The notes under the pieces: generated by a model
Databases searched by the model: none
Told to the model about the DNA's origin: nothing
What the model saw: the letters and a program-made list of their open reading frames with translations, nothing else
Assembly (NCBI GenBank): GCA_949152475.1
Contig: OX424567.1
Location: 22,221,402-22,285,401, forward strand
Reading direction: 5' to 3'
Length of the DNA: 64,000 nucleotides
Source of the DNA: Terebella lapidaria
Taxonomy: Eukaryota; Annelida; Polychaeta; Terebellida; Terebellidae
Part shown: positions 12,901 through 24,900 of the stretch, one piece after another
Position numbering within the stretch: position 1 is the first letter of the stretch
How the letters are laid out: each line of letters starts with the position of its first letter
Translations under genes and position numbers: made by a program

Positions 12901-15900
12901 TTCGATCGAAATTTTGATCGTAAATTTGCCTGTTCGAAATAAACGAGTCAATTTGAAACTTATTGTCTTGAATAATTTTGGGTGTTCGAATTATTAGAGT
13001 GTTCCAACTAATTGAATAATTACGGTGAACATGTCTTTACATTGTACTTGCAATAGTTGTGTTGTACATGCTTTACTTTTGGTGTTGACGGATCTATGTT
13101 TTATCACATAACACCCCCTGATGGCAGGTTAACGGCCAGACCTTTGAAGGTATGGGTAATACCAAGAAGAAGGCTAAGATGGTTGCGGCTGAGAAAGCGC
13201 TGGCATCCTTTGTCCAGTTCCCGAATGCGTCTGAGGTACACCAAGCCCTCGGGCGTGAGATCACCAACGGGGACTTCACTGCAGACACTGACACCGCATC
13301 CATCAGCTTCGCGGCACAAGACGACAGCACGAAAGTCGATGGCACAGAAGGAGCTGGCCTTGGGATGCCGCCTGCCCCCGCACCAAAAGTGGCCGCCGTC
13401 CAGACCACTGGAAAGAACCCCGTCATGATCCTCAACGAGATCCGACCCGGGACGAAGTATGAGTTCGTGCAGGAGACGGGGGAAAGCCACTCCAAGAACT
13501 TTGTCATGTCCGTTACCGTGGACAACCAGACGTTCCAGGGCTCTGGTCGGAACAAAAAACTGGCCAAGGCTCGAGCAGCTCAGGCCGCTTTACAGACGCT
13601 TTTCAGCATCGATTTCACGACAGGGCCAGGTGGGTGTTCCCATGGAAACAACATCAACCTTTCATTACTTAGTGTGATGTTTTTTTCTTCCCCTAATCGT
13701 TGTTTATTTCAGCAAATCAGTTATTAATGGCCCTGCTAGCAATTATTCATGCATTGGGTTGATTAGTCGTGTAATTATTTGATTAGCATGTTTCGGTGCA
13801 AAGTGAATCCATTTCTACATGTACCATGATGTACGTGGTCCCATATTACTTTGCACTGAATGGCCCGGTAAATCCATTGGCACAGAATTTAATTGCCCCT
13901 GTTATGGTTCTTTCTGCTGTGGCACGTCCTTGTATTGACTGTCATAACACCCAGTGACTCCTTGGGATGGAGAAATAATAACGGTAACTCCCTTCAGAAA
14001 TCACCTCTCAACGCTCAATATTATCAGTTTTTCCATCAAATATCAATATTAACCTGAATTTTATGGCACAGGTTCTAGGAAGGTGATTGTCTAGGTTTTG
14101 TCAAGGCAGTAGTCATCAAGGGAGTTCATTTGGGAATAATCTATGTCTGTCTGAACAAAAAAAAAAAGCAAGTGCAGAGAAGAAATGAGCATATTTACGG
14201 ACAACGATATGAATAAATAATAGGCTGTGGTGTTTGCCATGCCAGTCAAAGCGTCCGCTCTAGGAAAGTAGTACGTCTGTACGTCACTGCGTACGCCGGC
14301 AGTTTTTCGTGCCATGTAATCAAGCATGCGAGACAGTCTGACAGTTGGGTGATACACAATACACAATACAGGGCTTGTCATTTGACAAATACAATGTAAA
14401 TTTACATGTACAGGAGCCAAAGATCACTCTCCCATATTCATGATTTTCATATTTTTAATGTAAATGTAATATTCAACAAATTGATACTTGATGTAATATT
14501 CAACAAATTGATACTTGTATTCTCACTCCCAAAATTAATTCAAACTTTTGCCATTGGAATGGTACTTGGATGTATATATGTATGTTTGAATTAAAATGAC
14601 CAATTATCATGATTATAAATTTATTATATGAAAATTATCTTAATGTGATTTAAAAATTTTGAGAATGATTTTTGGCTGAACTATCAGGAGCGTGGTAGAG
14701 AGCCATCGTTGACATCAAATGACAAGCCCCAGTGGAAGGTCGAAAGCACCTCTCATTACCCAGCTAGCGTCACTGGCGGTAGTTTTGTGCTAGGTCACAT
14801 GGCACGCGGTTGTTTCAACATCTTTCCTGGAGCTTCGCGCTGAAAGTTTCTCGGACTTGGAGCCGCACCTCTGACCACTGCTCATGTCACTCTGTCGGGA
14901 GCGCGAGATTTTTCTCCAAATCACGGAGAGAGTGGCATGAATATTCAGATGGTTTTTTGTCCAATGGGAAGCCTCCTGGAAGTAAGTGCAGGACTCCTTG
15001 TGTTTGGCGTCGACATTACGCATCGCTGAGTGGAACTTTGGCGTTGACGTCACACCGCTGCAAAAATCTAACTCGTCGTAAATTCTCCAGAGCGATTCCT
15101 TTCCCAACAATCGACACGCCTAGGATTAAATGTCGGCTTTTATCCCATATGCTCCCCGTCCTCACATCTTTAATATTCCATGTATCAGGCTTTAGAGGAA
15201 ACGGACAAATTTGGGACATCAATCCACACAAAAGCTTCCTGTCAGTTGGCCGCCTCTCTGCAAAATGTCTTCCGCCTTTTGCGGACAGGTGAAAAATACG
15301 GCCCGCTCTCATGCAAATCCGCTAGATCTGTGTTTCCGACAGCATTTTGAGCTTTGTCTGACCTTTTATAAATGGGCGTCCCTCCATCACGGAATGACTT
15401 CCTAGCATGGAAGCTTTCATCAGACGGAGGCTGCCGTAATTGGGCTCGGGTTGTGGAAATCATTTATCATTCTGGTCGGGCGGGTTGGGGTGGGTTATCG
15501 TCAGTGAGGCGGGACGGTGCTGACAGCTAGGAGGGATGGGGTTGGAGCTTTGCCGGTCGGTTTGTGTCGACAGCTGACTGACATTAATGAGGCAACTCAT
15601 CCGGAGAACTGATCCGGCTTACAGAGCTTTGTTCTCTGCTTGGAATTCACAAGTTCTCTTCCCAAAATGAAATTATGATCAATTCATCATTCATCGCCCA
15701 TAATGTACATTCCAAATATATTGGGTCATATATCTGATCCGAATTCTTTTTACTGGAAATATCAATTAACAATTTTGTGACCCAACCCTTGTCCTATGCA
15801 CAATTAAATACTGTATCTTCATGTTCATCTTAACACCAGTTTCAAAACTCCCGGCATTTAAAATATGACTGAGATTCCTCTTCGCTCAAAATTGTGACCT

Positions 15901-18900
15901 TTCCGAATGGAAATATTAAATATAACCATGCACATGCACTTGTTAAGTTTCACTGCTCGGTCCCTAGAACGTGTTGTCTATCGGCAGCTTGTTGATGCCA
16001 AAGTGTCCACTCTGCGCTGTTGAATGTGACGAAGGTCTTCTGTCGTTTTATCATGTCGCTCGCCGAGTTCACGACACAATACACACTGAGGCAGGTGACA
16101 ATAGCACATCGATTCACTGAACTTTCAGCTGGTCTAATTTGACTCTAAATGGAAAGAATTAATGTACAATATGACATTCCAATTACAATAATTACAGAAA
16201 TTTCATGGTGAGCATTGCATGATTGTTTTAATTAATCATGTTGATGATAATAAATTAATGATTTTAAATCAGTATGTATGCACAAATCTCAAAACTGAAG
16301 CATTACATGGACACATGCATATTGCATAGTAAAGAATTCTGGTGAATGTTTTTCACATTTCGAAAACTGTGTGTGTTCATGATCATGATGTACAGAAATA
16401 AATGTAGTACATTCAACAATTGAAATATAATTTTAAAAAAACATTACAATACACTTCATGATATTTGAACATGTAAAGAGCCTTTGGAGATAATGTTGAG
16501 CTTTGTCATGATTATGAACAAGATGAAACCTGAAAATTAGCTTGACAAAAAAAATTATATAAAATGTGAATATATCTGCGTGAGCTGTTGTGATGTGCCT
16601 CAGTCTGTATTGCGTCAGGTAGAGTGCAGTGTAGCTCTGCCCATGGTCACCATGGTAACCGTTTCCTCGAGGGTCACTCCTTATGGACTGGCTTCATACA
16701 TGTCATATGGGAAATGTCAGTTTAGTTTCGCCTGCTTCAAACCAAAAATTGCTTGTCCGAATTTTGCTGCAGTAGATATACCTACAGTATATTTTGTAGA
16801 CCAGTATTCCATTTTGTAGTTTGTTGTTGGAATTCTTTCAATCTGCATTCGAGTTGAATATCATGAATTGTTGAGGGTGAATATGAAATTATATGTTCGC
16901 TCAATGCTCAGTATGACTATCTAAGAATTTGCAAGCATTGTCTTCATTAATGTAAATTCAATACTGAATTATTTGAAGTTAGAAATTAGATTTTTTTTCA
17001 CAACTTTCGCTTGAAAGCTTTTCCATTCTCTGCATGATATGGCATTGTGTCCACATAAATTTGAAAATGTATTTTTTTTCGTGATGATTGTGCATATATG
17101 TGTATATAAATATTTGACTGTGATGAACTGACATTGTCTTCCAGGTTGGGACCACCGCCCCATGTGCAATCGGTCTGTTTCACAATTCAATTCAAAGTAA
17201 CTTCCCCAAGTTTTGCGACTAGCCCCCGTTTGGGGGAGGTAGTCAAGCCAAAACAGACAGTAAGTTACTTTAGTTGCATTGTGAAGATGGAATCCGCGTG
17301 CAAAAAGCGTATCTGTCGCACTCAGTTGGTGCACGGTGCGAAAACAATTCACTGGTGTCGGTGAAAAAACTAAGTTTGTTCTCTGTCGTGATTTTGTTCG
17401 AATTTGATGATACATGTACAACGGAAACATCTTCTCATGAGATATTCAGCATGTCCATTATAAAAATTGTACATGGTACAAACAATTTAATTCAATTTGC
17501 ACATCTTTCGTTAGCACTTTCTGTCATATTCAGGAAATTGAAAAATGTGGAAATTGATACATGATGCAAGTAAAATAATTCAATTTGCACAACCTTCGTT
17601 AGCTTGTTTCATGGCAGAAGATGAACAAACTCGGCTGTGTTTTATACCGACCCGTGGCTTGATTCTACACCGTGAAGTGTTCGAGTGTTGCAGCTTCTCG
17701 TTATTCCATATTCAAAAACGATCAAGTTTTCCTTCCAACTTGGAAGAAATTTATTGAATTTCATCCCACCTTCCAAATTCGATTTAAAACTTTGTGTTAA
17801 TTCGATTTTATCAAATGAACGTACGAAGCTGAAACTTGACCTTTGTTGGCACCAACTGAGTGCGGCAGATAGGCAAATGGTTCAGCTTGTCGGAATGTAC
17901 CAATAGTCGCATAACTGTTCTCGCTTTTCACAGTTATGACTTCAATCTGAACCACGTGGGACATTTCACCGGACGATCTACTCATGAAATCTCGTATACT
18001 TACATTATCTATATACATGATATATGAATGTGTCTTATTATGTTCACACCCATTATCAGATTATTGAAGTACTGACGAGATGTGTGTGACCATACTTAAT
18101 GTACAAGGTTATAATATAAAAAGTATTTGTACTCTATGTACTGAAAGGACCTATGGTACAGTGTGTACTCATGGTACTACAGTACTGGTATATTTACTGT
18201 AGCAGTGATGTTATCATGTACATGTAGCATGTTAGATATTATCATATTACAGTATTGGCATTTGTATCATGTATGTATGGCATGGATTACATATGCTTGA
18301 TGTTTGCTCATATGGGTAAACTTATGGTAAATGTTCCTGCTATCAGTTTCTATATATGTTACTGTTTCTACTTGCTTAATACTTGCCAGTTTGACTTTGA
18401 GTACATGTAGAAATTATTACGAATTAGAGATTTTTCAAGCAGGCCCATGGATTATCTATGGTACTGTATATCAGGTGGTAGGTATAATGAACATGATGAA
18501 GTAGATCTTTATGTATACAGTGACTATAGCCACAAAACTGATTTAGTGTTTGCATTCTATTTGGTGTTCTTCTCCACACCAGTTATCCCGTTCGTTCTGC
18601 TATTAACATGATTAAATAGAAAACGAGTGCAACTAATTAAGCTACAAAGATGTATCAACCAGACTGAGGAAATTGCTATGCAATGATTGTTCTATAGAAA
18701 TAGCCCAACAATTATCATGATTATTGCAATGATTGATCAGATATTACATTGAAACTGTCCTATCAGTTGATGGTCAGCCTTCTGTATCGACCTCCCCTCC
18801 CCCCCCCCCCTCCATCTTCTTTATCCAAGCAGAACCTAATTGCCTGCTAGGTTCAGTTTCATCTGTTCTAATTGAGAGCGATGTCTGTTCGTTTGTCTCT

Positions 18901-21900
18901 CTGTCTGCTGTCCCTCACTCTCCCGGTCTCTCTATGAGTTATGATTAATTGCAAAATGATCAGTCCCGGTGGCAACTGGGCAAGAATAGTGGCCAATTAT
19001 ATAGTGTCTTTTTCCCCAGACTGATCTTGGTTTTCATTGATTCCGCGGCTTCCAAGGTTGTCTGCCTCGTAGAATTCCATCAATATCAATTTTTATCGCG
19101 GACCTAAATCAAGATCTATTCAAGAAAAGCCACAGGCCGCGGTTGTTCCCAGTGTGACGAATGCATGGAATCGTTGCAGGAACTTTCCTCCCAGACCGAG
19201 TAGGATTTCTATTATGCATTAGAGGGATTTCAGGCAGTGCCATCTAGCCGATTTATCCTGACCATCAAAGAGCATTTTGGACTTTCGCAGAAAAGCTCCT
19301 TCGCTAAGCCGAGATTGCAGGTCTTCTTATGTCAACTTAGTACGGATGCTCCGTTATTGAAGCAAACTACGCACGCCACTCCATAGCGACTGTTTTAGAA
19401 AGTGTTTCTAGGTTTGTGCTTCGTATTTTGTCGATCCTTGATTACTCCCGCTTGAACCACATAAAAAGCCGTGGGAAGGAATAAATGTTGAGTGACGTAT
19501 CTAAATGGTTCTCATAGGAGCCATAACGCTGCAGAGATGGTGAAATCCAAATCGTGTTTCATGCGTCGCGCCTCACAGAAAAATGGCAGGACCATAACTC
19601 ATACTTTTGTTCTGTTATATTTTATGGAATGCTATCTGTTATCATGTTATGTACAGTCATATCCACAACCTGAGAATGATAGAATCTTTTTAGTCTGACT
19701 TTGAAGTTTATGCAAATGTCCCTCTCTATTCAACATGTTCAAATGATACATCTGTACATGCATTTCCACTCTTAACCATTCGTAAATATAACCGTGTAAA
19801 TTTATGTACTTGAATCAATTTGATGAAAGTTACTGCAGGTAATGCAGTTGAACTTTACATGTGCCAAGAAGCAAAAAGTATAGATACCGATACTTTAATA
19901 TCCTTAATCTTGTTAATTTGGCGTACAACTGTCTTGAGCTTACCAAGATTTGGTTAGATGATTTTTAACATACATGTACAGTCAAACCTGTCTATGTGAG
20001 ACACGCTGGGGACTTTGACAAAATGTCTCGCTTATGGAGGTGGCTCCGTTATCCAGGGTGAGATAGCCGGGCGCCAAGTGAAATTTTAACATATATGTAT
20101 CAACACAATATGTCCGTATCAATCATTTATTCTCATTATAACGATCACCCAATGTCACGATACACAAGTAAATGTACAAAACCAAAAATCTAAAACAGAC
20201 TGGATAGACATACAGTACTTTTTACGACTTGGTGCCTTTGTCTGAAAAAAAAATAATATTTTAAAAATAATTGAATAAAAATGAAATCAAATTAAATGTT
20301 TTTTTCTCTTGTTTTTCACTTGTTTCTATTCCGAGTTGCACATTTTAGATTTTTTTATTGTCATCATCATAATCTCATCTTAATCTTGCCAAATACAGTT
20401 TATCATACATTTCAATCGCCTTCACTTTGTCGGCGAGTGAGAGCGTTACAGGTTGAGATTTTGTTTTTGGTTTAGACATGTGATTTGCCAGTAAGTACTG
20501 ATATGAAATAAAGCAACATCGCACTGGTATAAATAGTGAATTTCTTGAATTATATTATTCTACTCGGCAGTCAGCTACTCGATTTGTTATTACGTGTCAC
20601 CCGTGTCAACAAAAAGTAAGCGGTGCGTGGAGTCACTGTGTCTGCGACTTGGAATCACATCAGGGAATACAACCAGCAGTGTGACCAGGCTTCATTTGGT
20701 CACAATCTATTACAGTGTTTATTTTAATTGAAAATTGGTCATGTATGCGATATTGAGAATGTACGTGCTATAACGGCAATCAATGAAACGTGACAGCGAT
20801 GTCCCGCCCATAATTAACCTCAGTGATGGAATCCGCTACTGCCATTGGTTAACAGCATGTGACGACACCGATCAATAACGGGAATCACCGTGCATAATTG
20901 GCGTTGAACAATCGACCGGTGACATCGCTCATGTGACTGGCGCTCATACATGGGGTTATCGTAGATTGCGGACTGCAAATCACTGGCGCTCGGCGCCGTT
21001 GAGCAGGTGTATCGCTTTCACAGTACATTTAACATGGCAGAGGGATCGGGACTTTGAGAAAACGTCTCGCTTGGGCAGGTGTCGCCCATATAAAGGTGTA
21101 TCGCTCACCAGGTTTGACTGTATACATATGATATGTTCAAATTCTTTACAATTAAAATTAGTTTAAATGTTATTCGGAATGAATTGCAGTCACAAACTAT
21201 ACTCTGACTTACATATATCATTACCATGATTACCAGCTCATCATGCTAATGTTGGACTACCAGTATACATGGTATACCAGCACTTACAGTGAGAGCACTT
21301 AGCAGTGTTACCATGGTAACCGTCTCTCAGGACTTCTCTATGGGTAACAGGATTGGCACCTTACAATGTCCGTCAACACTTGTCACATCATGTTAGGCTA
21401 CATGTCTTTATATATATGATGTAGTATGATAGTGTCAATGGTTAGGAAGGATGTAAAATCACCATGGTTACCACTGGTTACTAGTACTGTTTTATCCTAG
21501 GTATTATCATGAATTATGCATGAGATACAAGAGTTATAGATGTACCGTACATCAATGTACACATGGTACATGTACACAGTTATATACATACATGCGTGTG
21601 TTCAGACTTCTACATGTGCAGCATATGGAAGATTGGTGCTTATACAAACATTTGTATTATGAATACAGTTGAACATTCAGGAGTTAGTGTAGAGTTAGCC
21701 TTATACAGATAGATACATGAGAGACGTAATTTAGATTTCCTGCAGATGTACTCAGCTTTCGATGTTGTACTGTTGTCTCACATTGTAACCCATGAACAAA
21801 GTTCAGTGGATACTATGAATTTATGATCGTCGCACCGCTGCAGCCGCCGCCATATCCGAAGAAGCGTTCGTGTGAACGCTCTACCATGCTCTACAGGTCA

Positions 21901-24900
21901 CATTTCTCCATCAATTTACATGTATTATAGTAAAACTAGTAGAGTACTACATATAATGATTTTAGTTGTCATGGCAACCAAAATGGATGACTATCAACAC
22001 ATTTTTAGTGAGAATCAATTTATTTTTTTTTTTTTTTTTTTTTTTTTCTTCTTTTTCTTCTTCCGCCACTTTTGGTTTTCGGACGATAACTTTAGATTGC
22101 CTTGACGGATCCTCGTCAAATTTTCACCACAAGTCAGAAATGATATGTGGAAGAACTTTTTGAGCCGGATCCGAGGTCCGTGAGGTCCGTGAGGATGAAA
22201 TCAAGGCTAATTTTGAGACTTGGTTTCCGGACGATAACTGGAAAAATATTTACGCAATAGTTGCAGAACTCTGCATGGAGGTTCATATGCCACCAGGGAA
22301 GAACCCTATTGATTTTGGGATCGATCCGTCAAACGACCTTTGACCTAGAGGTCGAAATAATTTTTTGCTGATTCATCCTTGAGGCTTCCTGCATATCTCA
22401 GAAACCGTGCGTCGTAGAGCGAAACGGACGTTATTTTCGGACTCGTCGCCCTAGACAAACATGTCTAAGGCGTATTATGGATGAACTTTGACCTTGACCT
22501 TGAATTTTTTTGCCGAGTCGGCATTTTTCGGACTCGTCGCCCTAGACAAACATGTCTAAGCGGTATTATGGATGAACTTTGACCTTGACCTTGAATTTTT
22601 TTGCCGAGTCAGCATTTTTCGTTTTCGTCGATATCTCGGAAACGGTGCGTCGTAGAGCGAAACGGACGTTATTTTCGGACTCGTCGCCCTAGACAAACAT
22701 GTCTAAGGGGTATTATGGATGAACTTTGACCTTGACCCGAAATTTTTTTGTTGAGTCGGCATTTTTCGTTTTCGTCGATATCTCGGAAACGGTGTGTCGT
22801 AGAGCGAAACGGACGTTATTTTCGGACTTGTCGCCCTAGACAAACATGTCTACAGGGTATTATGGATGAACTTTGACCTTGACCTTGAATTTTTTTGCCG
22901 AGTCGGCATTTTTCGTTTTCGACGATATCTCGGAAACGGTGCGTCGTAGAGCGAAACGGACGTTATTTTCGGACTCGTCGCCCTAGACAAACATGCCTAA
23001 GGGGTATTATGGATGAACTTTGACCTTGACCCGAAATTTTTTTGCCGAGTCAGCATTTTTCGTTTTCGGCGATATCTCGGAAACGGTGCTTCGTAGAGCG
23101 AAACGGACGTTATTTTCGGACTAGTCGCCCTAGACAAACATGTCCAAAGGGTATTATGGATGAACTTTGACCTTGACCCGAAATTTTTTTGCCGAGTCAG
23201 CATTTTTCGTTTTCGTCGATATCTCGGAAACGGTGCTTCGTAGAGCGAAACGGACGTTATTTTCGGACTCGTCGCCCTAGACAAACATGTCTTAAGGGTA
23301 TTATGGATGAACTTTGACCTTGACCCGAAATTTTTTTGCCGAGTCGGCATTTTTCTTTCTCGTCGATATCTAGTATATATTATAAATTAATCATCACACC
23401 GAAATGCCTCCAAGGCATCTCTAGGCCTTGACGTCTAGTTACATTTATGTTGGGATGAACCATAAGCCAAAAAATCTCATTGTTCAGAAAGATTAATGGA
23501 ATGATATTATTAAGTAGCTAACAAAAAAGCTTGCAACATTTGCCATCATAATAATAATAATACTAATAATGATCAGATTTATTTAACGACGGTCCATGAT
23601 GATAGGCAATTCTGCCTGTCTTCCCCATCCCCCGTCGAGTGACAATTTTGAATTTGGAAAGCACGTTCGAATGGAGAAACCTTTGTGTTGCCAGGATGAA
23701 AACGCCACCTACTTTGTGCCGGTGACGGCCGCGGGGATCGAACCCGCGTCACCTACCGCCTCTGAGCTTCATTGCTTCAAGAGCCACCGGTCCAATTTAA
23801 AATTTCATCTGCATTTATATGTTTGATAAAACCATGAGGGATGATGCAACATGAGATGAGGGGGATACACCCTCGCGCTCTTCAGCGGAGAGCGTCTATT
23901 GGTATTTACCATTGTTGATGGGCTTTTACTTCATCATGTTTACATGTATATTGAGTAATAAACTGAGTTCAGTTGATTTCTTTTGATATTGCATGTGTTA
24001 TTGGAAACACTCAGTTACATGTACTGTACATGTACTGTACTTTCAGTTTCTGTATCATGCATGTACATGTATATATACTATAGATAGATGTAGCCTAGCA
24101 TTTACAAGTTCCAGTAGGTGGTATGACTAGTATCATACCAATCATGAAGATTCCGTGCACATTTTTGTCAAAAAAAAATATTGGGACAATTGAAATGACC
24201 ACATTATTCCGTGACCAAAAAAATCATGAGTATAGATAAATAAAGATTTACAGTTTGAGTCTAAAACTACACCATCACAATACTGCATTATTTCAAAATG
24301 GTACTTCTTTTGCTTTTAAATTCCTCGCAGAAATGTGCACTGTTTCAGTCATGATTCTGCTCTGAGCCATGTTCCCGTGCTGATACCCCCTCTCCCCCTC
24401 CCTCCCCACAGGAGCCCAGCCGCTGGCCCCCTCTGAGGAGCTTTCAGCCGTCTCCCAGGCCCTCGCTGACCATGTCGCTAAGCTTATACTGGACAAGTTC
24501 AGTAGCCTTACGGATGGATTCACCTCGCCCTACGCTAGGCGCAAGGTACTAGGCGGGATCGTCATGACGACCGGCGACTTGAGTGAGTCCGGCGTTATCT
24601 GTGTTACCACGGGAACCAAATGCATCAACGGGGAGTACATGAGCGACCAGGGGCAAGTACTCAACGACTGTCATGCAGAGATCATCGCCAGGCGATGCCT
24701 GCGGGTGTTCCTCTACCAGCAACTTCAGCTGATGCTGAAGCCCGGCGACACGCCTTCGATCTTCAAGAGGGGCCCTTCTGGACTTGCTCAGTTGAAGCCC
24801 GAAATTCGCTTCCACCTTTACATCAGCACTTCGCCTTGTGGCGATGCTCGCATCTTCTCGCCACATGAGGTCAGCACTGAGCCTGAGACGACCAACGGGA

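Larger units (their letters stand above)
13630..24411. other. ADAR2 intron 3 (10.8 kb)
   Basis: This large intron separates the RNA-binding exons from the catalytic exons. No coding exon was recognised inside it. Listed separately are unique islands (14700-15620 and 18950-19480), a TA-flanked MITE, a minisatellite and a SINE. A 27-bp direct duplication sits at about 14466-14519, a foldback stretch at about 17173-17260, and a poly-C run near 18800. Confidence 0.7.

Noticed and set aside
16969..17430. 153-codon minus-strand ORF in ADAR2 intron 3
   Set aside because: No recognisable motif, overlaps foldback sequence, and is not supported by splice signals.
22997..23350. 117-codon minus-strand ORF with a repeated peptide
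   Set aside because: It is a by-product of the 147-bp tandem repeat, whose unit length is close to a multiple of three; no domain and no conserved start.
23740..23795. Functional tRNA gene
   Set aside because: The B-box is good, but the cloverleaf is degenerate and continues into a SINE body with an ATT tail.
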